From an uncultured Prevotella sp. (lineage in GTDB: Bacteria > Bacteroidota > Bacteroidia > Bacteroidales > Bacteroidaceae): a stretch of DNA of 64,000 bases. Below are positions 45,401 through 54,783 of this stretch, one piece after another (position 1 is the stretch's first letter; every line of letters begins with the position of its first letter). The stretch covers positions 1 through 64,000 of the forward strand of contig CAJONQ010000006.1 in NCBI GenBank assembly GCA_905235835.1. The letters are read 5' to 3'. A program made the position numbers and the translations under genes. The notes under the pieces were generated by a model, which was not told where the DNA came from, searched no databases, and was given only the letters and a program-made list of their open reading frames with translations.

Positions 45401-47257
45401 ATGAAAAATTATTTTGTATTGTTTATTTGTATATGCGTTAGCTTACAAGCCATTGCTCAGAAACTAAAGGATTTTCAAGAGGCAATGAAGACACCAAGGG
45501 AATTTGGTAAAGGATATATACTTACCAAACGCTATAAAGACGAAAAAGTCCGTCAATTTGCCAGCGAAAATGGGTTTAAGGTTGTGGGTGTTAATTACAA
45601 GGGATTTGTAATGTTTGTTCCTTTGGATGAATATGATACCTATAAGTTTGAAATCAACGGATATGACTATATCAACAGCTTCACGCAAGGATATGCCAGG
45701 TCCATGGATTTGGGAGCCTCTGTGAGCACAAGTGTAAAACATGACTTGGAGCACTATGTGGCCATCTCGGAATCGGAACGAGTTAATAAGAATCTACGAG
45801 GAATAGATTTTAAGGCAAGGGGCTCGGCCTATCTATATGGGAATGACCGTTTTTTCAAGTTCGACCAAGTTTTTTGGACAAGAGAAGTAAAGAACGGAAT
45901 GATAGACGGACGGGGCGACGGATTTGTAGTTACGAAAAACGAGGCAGGTGAAAATGTATATCACTCATTTAGCGGCGGGTTTAAAAATGGTTTGCCTTAT
46001 GGTGATGTAATTATTGCTCGTGGCTTCCCAAACGATGGACGTGGCTGGAACTCGTATTTCAAAGTGAGCAAGGAAAAGATAGAGGTGGGACATATTAGTG
46101 ACGGATTGGCAAAATATAGAATATTTACCGGTTCTTCACGGAATATTCCTCTTTACGGATATGTTGATGAACGGGGCAATATCACAATTAAACCAAGTTA
46201 CAAAGAGGCCAAAGACTTTAACAACGGCATTGCCTATGTAACACCAGACAAGACAGAAGTGAAGATTGACAAGACAGGGCGGGTGTTTGGTCTTTCCGAG
46301 AATGCAAAAATGTCTTTTGACGAGATGATAAAGATGAAAGAGCAATATCCCCAGTTGTTGGTGTCAATAGAAGCCCATGCTTCAAAATATGTTGAAGAGG
46401 AACTGAGTTTCAACGAGTTGGTACGAGTAGAGAAAGTATTTCCTAACTTGTCACAGAAAATCACCCCATACAAACTGACTATATATAAAAAAGACTATCA
46501 GCAACTACAAAAGGTATATCAGGCTGTTCTCGTTTCTGCTAATGCAAATAAGGCAGACAAGCAAGGTAGTCAGTTCGTTAGCACGTTTATCAGGCAATAT
46601 AGTTCTTATGACCCGGACCAGAAAGTTTCGATGGCACGTGAACTGGCAGCCTATTATACGGTTTGTGATGCAATGGAAATTAGTGTCCGTAATAGCTATT
46701 GGAACCATGATTCCTATAATCCCTCTTTCTATTATGACGGCAACGAACACAAGTCGACGCTTTCTAAAGCAAAAGAGATTTGTTCTAGTGCTGCAAACTC
46801 AAAATTCAAAGGTTTCTATACTTTTGCCTTGCCTGGAATAAAGGCAAAATTTGACGATATTTCATACAAATTAGCACGGGACAGCCACGAGTATGAATCT
46901 GCATACTCACAATATCTGGCAGAAAAGAGAATGAAAGAAGCAGAATACGAAAATAAACGTGCTCAACTAGAAAATATCAACGAGACAAGTGTTTTCCTAT
47001 ATGTAAAAAGACAAGACGAGAATTGGAGTGGTGGAAGATTTTTTGATACTGACGATAATTATGATGACACCAAAAAAGTGATATTTGTAGAAATAGACAA
47101 CCCGAGCAGTACTTTCACAGGAGTTATACATAAAAGAAGACGTGGCTCCCAAATTTGTTATTATAGCAGTGGCGGAACTTACACAACATATCAAGATGCG
47201 GTTTGCGGTGAATACCTTGATCACTACAACAGAAGTTGGAATCATCACAAATATTAA
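45401..47257 (+). CDS. Secreted WG-repeat protein, function unknown
   Basis: The 618-residue protein has a signal peptide (MKNYFVLFICICVSLQAIAQ). The middle carries MORN/WG-like motifs (KNGLPYGD near 195; YGYVDERGNITIKPSYKEA near 252). From about 320 it becomes helical and charged, with a likely coiled coil near 500-530 (KRMKEAEYENKRAQLEN). It ends with a Gly/Tyr/His-rich tail. WG-repeat proteins of Bacteroidales are mostly uncharacterised surface or periplasmic proteins. Base composition is more AT-rich than the flanking glycosidase genes, and it sits in an island between two halves of the locus, which suggests separate acquisition. Nothing ties it to RG-II. Confidence 0.75.
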   Translation: MKNYFVLFICICVSLQAIAQKLKDFQEAMKTPREFGKGYILTKRYKDEKVRQFASENGFKVVGVNYKGFVMFVPLDEYDTYKFEINGYDYINSFTQGYARSMDLGASVSTSVKHDLEHYVAISESERVNKNLRGIDFKARGSAYLYGNDRFFKFDQVFWTREVKNGMIDGRGDGFVVTKNEAGENVYHSFSGGFKNGLPYGDVIIARGFPNDGRGWNSYFKVSKEKIEVGHISDGLAKYRIFTGSSRNIPLYGYVDERGNITIKPSYKEAKDFNNGIAYVTPDKTEVKIDKTGRVFGLSENAKMSFDEMIKMKEQYPQLLVSIEAHASKYVEEELSFNELVRVEKVFPNLSQKITPYKLTIYKKDYQQLQKVYQAVLVSANANKADKQGSQFVSTFIRQYSSYDPDQKVSMARELAAYYTVCDAMEISVRNSYWNHDSYNPSFYYDGNEHKSTLSKAKEICSSAANSKFKGFYTFALPGIKAKFDDISYKLARDSHEYESAYSQYLAEKRMKEAEYENKRAQLENINETSVFLYVKRQDENWSGGRFFDTDDNYDDTKKVIFVEIDNPSSTFTGVIHKRRRGSQICYYSSGGTYTTYQDAVCGEYLDHYNRSWNHHKY

Positions 47258-47320
47258 GCGACCTATGAAAAGGAACAAAAGAGAAAGATCAGGGGGGCGG
47301 TTGATCATTTAGATTCCACA

Positions 47321-47370
47321 ATTATCCACAGTTCGCAGATAGGATAACAACTCTGTAAACTGTGGATAAT
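47321..47370. repeat. Inverted repeat containing two DnaA-box-like TTATCCACA sequences
   Basis: ATTATCCACAGTT (47321-47333) and its exact complement AACTGTGGATAAT (47358-47370) are separated by 24 bases. Each arm contains TTATCCACA, the consensus DnaA box. It may instead be just a hairpin after the WG-repeat gene. Confidence 0.7.
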
Positions 47371-47435
47371 ATTTACTTCCTCTCATTCTTGTTGATTCTG
47401 AATCGTGTGGAACGGATAGCCTCATCACTAGCAAC

Positions 47436-47588
47436 ATGGAGCAGAATTTAGAGCCGATACGGAGCAAGATTTACGAGATTCGGGGACAGCGGGTGATGCT
47501 GGACCGCGACTTGACGGAGTTGTATCAAGTTGAAACCAAGAATCTCAAAAGAGCGGTCAGGGCGAATATGGAAAAGATAAAGTTATAA
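47436..47588 (+). pseudogene. Truncated ORF6N-domain protein
   Basis: A 50-codon frame reads RSKIYEIRGQRVMLDRDLTE followed by LYQVETKNLKRAVRANM and a stop. This is the start of the ORF6N DNA-binding domain found in phage-derived regulators, whose usual proteins are well over 100 residues. The match stops abruptly before the conserved middle of the domain, so this is a remnant. It marks mobile-DNA activity in the 44.4-48.4 kb island. Confidence 0.75.
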
Positions 47589-47640
47589 TAAGGATATTAG
47601 GGGAGTGAAAAAATATTCTCAGCCCATTGGCATTATCGAT

Positions 47641-48027
47641 TTATTTTGGTTCCATATTGTCGTCTTTCTCCCATTGCTCCCAATCGGTGTTAGCAAGATA
47701 CTTTTCTATTTGCTCACATAACTCTGGTATTCCAGTTGTAGCTGTTTCATATAGCGTGTCGGGCTTTATACTTGCGTATCCATGGACAAGAACATGTCGC
47801 ATACCTTGTACAACAGACCATGGTGTCATAGGATGAGTTTCCTTAAACGCTGGTGTTAACATGTAAGCCGCCTCACCAACTATCTCAACATTCTTCATCA
47901 CCGCATAGTAAGTGCGTATGTCTTTTTGAAACTCATTGAAAGGTATTCCTTCAATGAGTTTCATGACATTATGAGAATATTCGATAATATCTTCTAATCG
48001 CCCTTTATCACGTGCTTTCTCTCTCAT
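47641..48027 (-). CDS. hepT: HEPN toxin, HepT-like
   Basis: The 128-residue helical protein carries the HEPN RNase-type motif R77-x4-H82 followed by Y84 (RHVLVHGY). It overlaps the upstream nucleotidyltransferase gene by 20 bases, the classic order of MntA-HepT pairs. Family knowledge: HepT is an RNase toxin that the partner MntA neutralises by adding AMP to the tyrosine of the R-x4-H-x-Y motif. The tail is acidic and Trp-rich (DWEQWEKDDN). It sits in the accessory island beside the ORF6N remnant. Confidence 0.85.
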   Translation of the reverse strand: MREKARDKGRLEDIIEYSHNVMKLIEGIPFNEFQKDIRTYYAVMKNVEIVGEAAYMLTPAFKETHPMTPWSVVQGMRHVLVHGYASIKPDTLYETATTGIPELCEQIEKYLANTDWEQWEKDDNMEPK

Positions 48028-48313
48028 AGATTAATTTCTTTTCTCGTTCAGCACTTTCTACTGCATAAGGTCTCAAAGTTCCCTCTTCTATCAAATCCAC
48101 CTCTCGACCTAACAGATCTTTCAAGTCCATATACATACCGCCAAGAGTGAAAAGGGTGAAAGGCTTACCTGTACGATCTGGAATGATGAGTATATCCACA
48201 TCACTATCTGGGGTCTCTTCACCACGGGCGAAAGAGCCAAACAACCATGCTTTCAGGACGGGTTGGGTCTTGAAATACTCTGCAATCTTCTCTGTCATCA
48301 ACTGTGTACTCAT
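48008..48313 (-). CDS. mntA: MNT-domain nucleotidyltransferase antitoxin, MntA-like
   Basis: The 101-residue protein has a minimal nucleotidyltransferase fold: G26-S27 in LFGSFARGE, then D38-x-D40 in DSDVDILI and a third Asp, D73, in EVDLIEE. The active site therefore looks complete. It is transcribed just before hepT with a 20-base overlap and probably from the promoter at 48340-48374. Inferred role: AMPylation and neutralisation of the HepT-like toxin. Confidence 0.85.
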   Translation of the reverse strand: MSTQLMTEKIAEYFKTQPVLKAWLFGSFARGEETPDSDVDILIIPDRTGKPFTLFTLGGMYMDLKDLLGREVDLIEEGTLRPYAVESAEREKKLIYEREST

Positions 48314-48339
48314 AGGCAGAACTTGATGTTTACATGGGC

Positions 48340-48374
48340 AAAGATACGAAAAATTTGAGTAAGTGAGAACAAAA
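48340..48374 (-). promoter_or_regulatory. Promoter of the mntA-hepT pair
   Basis: The minus-strand -7 box TATCTTTG (48340-48347) is perfect; TTTG (48371-48374) lies 23 bases further, longer than the usual 19-21. Confidence 0.5.
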
Positions 48375-48465
48375 TAAATGAATTTGTTTTGTCGAACGTG
48401 AAAAATTTATCTAATCACCTTCAATCCCTGACTGCCTTGATATTCTTACTTTTTCCGAATTACTA

Positions 48466-51065
48466 TTACTTTTGGAACAACCAATCAACCTCTCCAGAGG
48501 GACCGTTGAGACCACAGTCGCGGGGCTTGATGTCACTGGTGGTGAATCCTGCTACCATGAGGATGCCCTTGGGCAGATGCAATGTCTGGCGACCAGCAGG
48601 AAGGGTATATTGGTGGATGTTTACCTTTGGCATCTGTACGATACTGATAGCATTGGTGAGCAGAGGCTCTGCCTGTCCGTACTCATTGCCAGTAGCGTCA
48701 ATCTCCAGTTTAGGTGCTTTTGCCCATTTGGAGTCATCATCCTTGAAGAGACCTACGAGGAGTTTCACGGGTTTGTCACTTTCAAACTCAATGGTTGTTC
48801 CTACGATGCGTGTCGTGTCACGGTTCAGTACAAGTGCTTGCAAACCGATAAGTTCAGGAGCGACAGAGTCAACAGGGGTGTCAGGACGGTTCTCGAAGAT
48901 AATGGCACCTTTCTTAAGAGTGATGAGTTGAGTGTTCTTTGCGAAGAGTTTAACGCTGGCAGGTCGGGCTGGCAGGATGTTCTCATTTGCTTTCTCCACA
49001 GGGTTCTTCAGTTTAATGATATTCTCTTTGAGAGCATCGAGTTCTGCCTGATAAACCGTAGCAAGTTCCGACCATGTCTTCATCTTTCCGCCGTCGCCAC
49101 CTACAGGAATACGGCGCTGGGATGTCTGCATGGAGTTTGCATAAAGGTAGGCATCCTGTGTAGCTGCGCTCAGCGCGTTCCACCAGTTCTGACTCTGTTC
49201 CATATACTGAACGGCTTTATCCAGATACTTGATGTCCTGTGACCATTTGTAGTTCAGAACCTGTTGTGCGGCAATTACCTTCAAGCGGAAGGCGGCTGCG
49301 AACATACGGTAGAACTTCATGTCATTCCTGACACGCTCAAACTCATCAGCATGACGTGTCGGATTTGCTACTAAGAGGTCGACAGCATGTTCTGCCTCGG
49401 TGCCATGTTGTGCACATTGTTCCACGATGTCTAATGGCAGTTCACCTGTATGCGGAAGGTGTTTCCATTCTTTCTCCACATATTCAATGAGTTTCTCTCC
49501 TTCCGGTCCGCAACTCTCATAGAAACCGGGATAGATGGTGTATTTGTAAGGATTCACCAATTCGCCCATCGTCATACCGAGAAGCAAGGTCTGTCGGTTT
49601 CCCTCCGTAATACCGAAACGACGCAATGTGCAATCTCACCTGCCTCATCATAGGCTTTCAACAGTTGTCCGGCGGAAATCGTGTCTATACCATAGTAATT
49701 GGCAAGTTGTTGTTTCCAGTATGCCTGATCCTGTCCTCTGTCACAGTTCCACGCATAACGTCCCCATACCTTATACCACATCCAGTCACGGTCGATCTGC
49801 AGCAGTCGCTCACCGTTGGGTAACTTATCGGCAGTATAGGGCCAGTCCCAGTAGGAAGCCTGTGGATAGAGGTGCAAACCCTTAGAGTGATGTATCTGGT
49901 GCATTGCCTGTACTGTTTTCTGAGTAAATGCCGGTGAGGACCAGCGCCATGGTTCCAGATTGGCAAGGATATGCACATTGTCGATATGGATGGGAGCCGC
50001 AGCGGCAAGCATACGATGTGTCTCTCCCCATGGACCTCCTGGCTCATAGGTCGTCAGACTCTCACCCGTATATTTGTTCATCGTATAAATATTCGGGTAG
50101 AGTGGGAGGGATGCTTTCAGCACGGCGGGTCCGTCCGTGTCATGATTGCGGAGGATGATAGGTGGTGTATCTGTGCGTCCAGACGCTCTCAGTCCGTCTT
50201 GGATACCAGGGATAATGGTCTCTGTCATCCATTTGATATCATTGTCAATACCAGACATTGCCTCGCCGAGACATACCAGGAATCCCACTTTAGGATATTT
50301 CTCCACAAAAGCAGCGATCGACTTACGGGTATAGTCGGCGATAAGCGGTGTGATAGGACGATTGCGGTCTTGCGTCTTCAAATCATAATGGTCGGCAAAA
50401 GGTTTACTCAGGATGATATTGTAGAACATCTGTATGACACGGATGCCTCGGCGGTCAGCCTCGTCCACAAGGAAGCCGAACATCTCTTGGTTCTTCTGCA
50501 TGGTGGCATCATCCACCTCAGGGGCAAAAGGATAGTCCTTGAGTTTTACCAGTGAGGCAAAGGGATGACCGTTCCAGAGATATACCGTATTCATATTGTT
50601 TTCAGCTAACAAGTCGAGATATTTCAACCATAATGCTTTGTCATAGAACCACGGGAAATTCTTAGGTGTATAAGGATACTCATAGACCCGATGTCCTGGG
50701 AGGTAGACTGTTTTCTGCAGTCCGACACAGGCACCACGCAGTTTCATCTGTGGCACTTCATGGATGGTTGTCAGTTTGCTCAGTGTCGGGTCTTCCTGCA
50801 AGAGTTCCAATAGTCTGTTGACACCATAGATCGCTCCGGCACCGTCATTGCCGATTACTCGTACTTTCTTCCCTTTACGTATCAAGGTAAACCCTTCTTC
50901 CTCACCCTGATTGGTGATCTCAATCGTGACATGATTCTTTCCTTCCTTTCCGTTTAAAAGGGTGGATGCATAACTTGTCTGGGGCGTTACGTCCTTGACA
51001 AATACTTTACCATAGGCAATATGGGCAGACAGCATGCACAGGGCACAGATTATTTTCTTCATCAT
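48466..51065 (-). pseudogene. GH138-like alpha-galacturonidase gene with a frameshift
   Basis: Two overlapping frames form one protein of about 865 residues. The first (51065 down to 49572) gives a signal peptide, an alpha/beta domain of the GH67/GH20 front type (GNDGAGAIYGVNRLLELL) and a TIM barrel. It should continue from DEAGEIA into LRRFGITEGNRQ, which lies in the other frame (48466-49626). One missing base near 49625-49632, such as a lost C in GCACATTGCG, explains it. E268 (LGEAM) and E335 (KYTGES) are 67 apart, the spacing I recall for the catalytic pair of a characterised GH138. GH138 removes the alpha-galacturonic acid of RG-II chain A. It is the last gene of the operon. A sequencing error cannot be excluded. 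Confidence 0.75.
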
Positions 51066-53068
51066 AGACTAATTCTTATTTCTTTATTTGCAGGAATCAT
51101 AATAGGTTGGTCACCAACGATGAGGGTCCCTTGTCCTCCATCGCTCAATACAGAGACCTCATGGGTAGTCATCCTCACATGAATCTTACCGAATGGGGTA
51201 GGAACGTCACCCTCCATCCAGTCAAGTCCACCAAGCGTGGGACGTATTTCGTATTCTTCGTAGCCGGGTTTTGTTGGTGTCACACCGAGGAAATACTTTC
51301 CGATTAAATAGATAGGACTGGCACCCCAGGCATGACATAAACTCTTGCCGTAAGGACGACCATACATGGCAAGGTGTTGTGTCCCTGTCTCTTCTGGATT
51401 ATATTTCTCCCAGAAAGAGGTGGCACCTTCACGGAGCATCCCTCCCCAGTAGGCTTTCATCTCCTGTAAGACCTGTTTCTGTAATCCTTCTTTGCAGAGT
51501 GTCTCCAGTTCGTAGAAACGCATATAAGGGGTGGTGATAGGGTCAACATCGGGATTGAGCATCACGCTTTGCATAATCTCCCGGCACTCTTCCTTATAGG
51601 CTAATCCGTAGAGAATGGCAAACATATTAGGGAACTTGGTGATCTGCCGATTCATCTTACCGTCCTCGATGGCATGATAATAGGCTTTCTGCTCATAACT
51701 CCAGAAAGTCTGTTTGATCTTGTTGCGCAGTGATTCGGACTTTACACGATAATTACTCTTGATACCTAATAGTTTGGAGCAGACAGCCATCGTCTCCATC
51801 GCCTTCATGAGCAGAATCTGTTCGAAACACAACGTACCGCGTTTATGCATCGGGAAGTCTACCCAGTCGACGAAAATCCAATCGTCAGGTTGTCCTTCTG
51901 CCATGCCTTCCTCGTTCAGACGACTTTCCACATAGTCCATGAGTGTCACCATGCGGGGCCACATCTCACGGACAAAAGCGATATCGGCAGTATACTGGTA
52001 GTAGTCAAGGATAGACTTAAACCAGTAGAAGGTGTAGTCCATGATGGTATTGATATGGGCTGTTACCGGGTCTTTCCCTCGCAACTGGCGAATGGTACGC
52101 TTCACACACTCTGTGTCGAAGCGGAGATAATAGTTCATCAGGTACGACTGGATGGCATCACCACTCCATGTCCAACGGTCACGCTTGATACCATCCATGA
52201 AGAACTCACGGGTGGTGAGGTCCATGGTGTAGGCGGCAACGTTCCAGATATGATTCAGTTCCTTATCAGAACAACGGAACGAACCGCTTCTCTTCATATC
52301 AAACGGAGCGTATTCGTAATCCATAAGGACCTCTTCATAATGGGCACCTTGCTCTTTCTCTATATAGACATAGCGAAATGCCTTGCTGTCAAGTCTCTCT
52401 CCCTCGCTGAGTATGTCAAGGGTCTCACAGTGTTCCTTGTTCAATGCCTCTTCGGCACTTTCTCCATAATAAATATGTATACGACCTTTCAGTCCTTTTA
52501 CTTTCAAATACCCGAAGGTCTCCTTCCCGAAATCATATAGACCGTCTTTCTCACTGACAGGTCGTTGCTCTTTGGTGAGTAAGTGATAACTGGATGGCGG
52601 TGTCTCGATACTATTAAAGTTCCAGGAGGCTGCTGGTACGTAAATACCTGAACCATGGGCAATACCATTCTCGTCAATCCATATTTTATCCTCATAGGTG
52701 GCTAACCATGTGGAGTCGGTATGAATGGTGTCACCTTCGATAAACAGAGCAGGGGGTGTGGCTTGATTCCATACCTTTAAATTCAGTTTATGTTTGCCTT
52801 GAGGTACGGTAAATGTCTTGGGTTGTCCAAACTGTAACTTGCCGTCTAACATGAGATTGAATTTTCCCTCACTGGCAATGATTATTGTCTCCTCATGGCT
52901 TAGTTCGAACTCACGGGAGAATTCCACCGTGACGTAGTGTGAGTCTTGTTTCCAGAAAGGAGGAAACATAGCACCCCGTTCCGTCCGTCGGTTATTAAAG
53001 ATGTTACCCAGCCATATCTCGAAGTCACCAGGGTACCATATCCATGTGGCTTTATCTCTTTCCTGCAT
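51062..53068 (-). CDS. GH78 alpha-L-rhamnosidase without signal peptide
   Basis: The 668-residue protein starts MQERDKATWIWYPGDFEIWL with no leader, so it may work in the cytoplasm or be exported by another route. A beta-sandwich front (1-270) leads into an (alpha/alpha)6 barrel with DGIKRDRWTWSGD (~293) and GATSFWEKYNPE (~549), the two acidic regions of GH78. The order GH127-GH141-GH78 matches a gene run I recall in the Bacteroides RG-II locus. Inferred target: rhamnose in chain A or B. It overlaps GH141 upstream by 17 bases and the GH138-like gene downstream by ATGA. Confidence 0.88.
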   Translation of the reverse strand: MQERDKATWIWYPGDFEIWLGNIFNNRRTERGAMFPPFWKQDSHYVTVEFSREFELSHEETIIIASEGKFNLMLDGKLQFGQPKTFTVPQGKHKLNLKVWNQATPPALFIEGDTIHTDSTWLATYEDKIWIDENGIAHGSGIYVPAASWNFNSIETPPSSYHLLTKEQRPVSEKDGLYDFGKETFGYLKVKGLKGRIHIYYGESAEEALNKEHCETLDILSEGERLDSKAFRYVYIEKEQGAHYEEVLMDYEYAPFDMKRSGSFRCSDKELNHIWNVAAYTMDLTTREFFMDGIKRDRWTWSGDAIQSYLMNYYLRFDTECVKRTIRQLRGKDPVTAHINTIMDYTFYWFKSILDYYQYTADIAFVREMWPRMVTLMDYVESRLNEEGMAEGQPDDWIFVDWVDFPMHKRGTLCFEQILLMKAMETMAVCSKLLGIKSNYRVKSESLRNKIKQTFWSYEQKAYYHAIEDGKMNRQITKFPNMFAILYGLAYKEECREIMQSVMLNPDVDPITTPYMRFYELETLCKEGLQKQVLQEMKAYWGGMLREGATSFWEKYNPEETGTQHLAMYGRPYGKSLCHAWGASPIYLIGKYFLGVTPTKPGYEEYEIRPTLGGLDWMEGDVPTPFGKIHVRMTTHEVSVLSDGGQGTLIVGDQPIMIPANKEIRISL

Positions 53069-54779
53069 TGTTTTTGATTTGGTCGTTTACTTGTGGTCCG
53101 TTATTCTCCCAGACATTACCGGGACCGTTGGCGTTCTTCAGGAACTTTTCGGAAGGTGTCCAGTTGTCACGTAAAGTGATGTTCGACGAGCCTTCGTCGG
53201 TATAGAGATAGAACCAGTGATTCGGGTCATGTACGTAAGAAGGGGTGGCAATGTCTCGCACTGCATTCTCGCTGATGATGGTGCCAGGTTGGTTGCCGAG
53301 GGAATAGATGCCGGCACAGTCATACATATGCTTGGCGTAATGATAAATAAGGTTGGCATGTACCTTATTGTCTTTCATGCAGACAAGGTCGCGGTTCCAG
53401 CCCCAACCGAGGGAGATGCCAGTATAAGAGACATCGTGAATGGTATTGTGGTCGATGGTAATACCTGACACATAGCCAGCAGCGATGGCAACACTGCCCC
53501 AGTCCTCATTCGTCACATCATAGAACTCAGACTGCTCGACGGTCTGTCCTGTGCATACCTCACGGAAATCGGTGGGCTGATAGGGCAGATGGGTTTCCAG
53601 CCCTGCTGGTGAGAAGGAGCCACAGACGTACCCATTCATGGCGATATCCGTGAACGTACAGTTGGTCGTCGTGCCACGACGACATCCTATGATGTAATCC
53701 AGCCCAGAACCGCCGAGGTGCTCAAAACGACAACCGTCGAAGTTGATATCCTCAGAATAGCATATCTCGACAGCGGCATCCGCACGTCCCAGCCATCCTT
53801 GATTGTCCAGTTTGTGGTTGTTGGGACGGTCAATCTGCGGACGCAACTTGTAAGCCTCTGTCAGGTACATACCGGCTTGCAGAGGTACGTGTCCTTTCTC
53901 GGAGGGGCGCATCCAAGTAGTATGTGAGAACTGGACACCTTTAATGGTGATATGACGTACAGGATGCTCAGCAGTACCGATAACTTCCACCAAAGTCTCT
54001 ACAACAGGTACTATCGCCTCTTGGATGGTTTCTCCTGTATGCGGCATATAGTAGAGCTTATGCTCACGGATATCATGATACCATTCCCCAGGCTCGTCTA
54101 ACAGCTCTTTGGCATTCGTCAGGTAGAAAGGGGAAGGGTGCTTCGTGTCTGGTGTCATGGGTGAGGGCCAGGGATGCTCAAACTGGAGTTTGTCCTCTGG
54201 CTGGTGGAAACGGATAGCGGCAGAGTCGCCCTGTGGGGTGATGCTCTTAATACGTAAGTTGGAGGTACACCACATCTCGTGCAATACCATTTCAGCGTAT
54301 GGGGCTTTGAGTATCTTCTCCACCGCTTTCCTTGAAACCCATAAGATATGGCTCTTCTTGTCGTATGTCCGAATACGGCTCATCTGCTCAAAGTCACTGA
54401 CATCACGTGCCCTTGTCGCTTTCTTTCCATTGACCCACAGTTGGCGGAAATCGACAGGACGACCGTTGAAGTCAGGTACGTCAGCAACCAACAGCTTCCC
54501 TTGTCGCTTCCAGTTGGTGATTCTCATACCGCCACTGATAATGGCGTTCTCTCCCTCGATAGTCAGTCCACTATCTTCTGGACGGAGTCGCAAGGGTTCA
54601 TATATATAATAGGTGCCAGTCTGAAGATGGATGGTCACATCAGTTGCTTGTCCCAGTCGTCGCATCTCCCTTGCCTTGCGGACAGCATCAGTAAGCGACG
54701 AGTCGGGGGTGATACGAATATCTGCTGCATGAGTGTTCATGCAGCAGAGGAGCGTGAGGATGCCGAGTATTCTATTCAT
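53052..54779 (-). CDS. GH141 parallel beta-helix enzyme (alpha-L-fucosidase type)
   Basis: The 575-residue secreted protein has a signal peptide ending near HAA. It is a right-handed beta-helix with the GH141 pattern NEDWGSVAIAAGY, YTGISLGWGW and YDCAGIYSLGNQPG. GH141 contains the fucosidase of RG-II chain A. It is the longer of two GH141-type proteins here; the shared run from WG(A/S)VAI to the end suggests paralogues with different roles. It starts 4 bases after the GH127 stop and overlaps GH78 by 17 bases. Confidence 0.85.
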   Translation of the reverse strand: MNRILGILTLLCCMNTHAADIRITPDSSLTDAVRKAREMRRLGQATDVTIHLQTGTYYIYEPLRLRPEDSGLTIEGENAIISGGMRITNWKRQGKLLVADVPDFNGRPVDFRQLWVNGKKATRARDVSDFEQMSRIRTYDKKSHILWVSRKAVEKILKAPYAEMVLHEMWCTSNLRIKSITPQGDSAAIRFHQPEDKLQFEHPWPSPMTPDTKHPSPFYLTNAKELLDEPGEWYHDIREHKLYYMPHTGETIQEAIVPVVETLVEVIGTAEHPVRHITIKGVQFSHTTWMRPSEKGHVPLQAGMYLTEAYKLRPQIDRPNNHKLDNQGWLGRADAAVEICYSEDINFDGCRFEHLGGSGLDYIIGCRRGTTTNCTFTDIAMNGYVCGSFSPAGLETHLPYQPTDFREVCTGQTVEQSEFYDVTNEDWGSVAIAAGYVSGITIDHNTIHDVSYTGISLGWGWNRDLVCMKDNKVHANLIYHYAKHMYDCAGIYSLGNQPGTIISENAVRDIATPSYVHDPNHWFYLYTDEGSSNITLRDNWTPSEKFLKNANGPGNVWENNGPQVNDQIKNNAGKR

Positions 54780-54783
54780 AACG

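Noticed and set aside
48389..49242. Plus-strand open frames opposite the GH138-like gene
   Set aside because: They mirror the minus-strand coding sequence and show no domain or codon character of their own.
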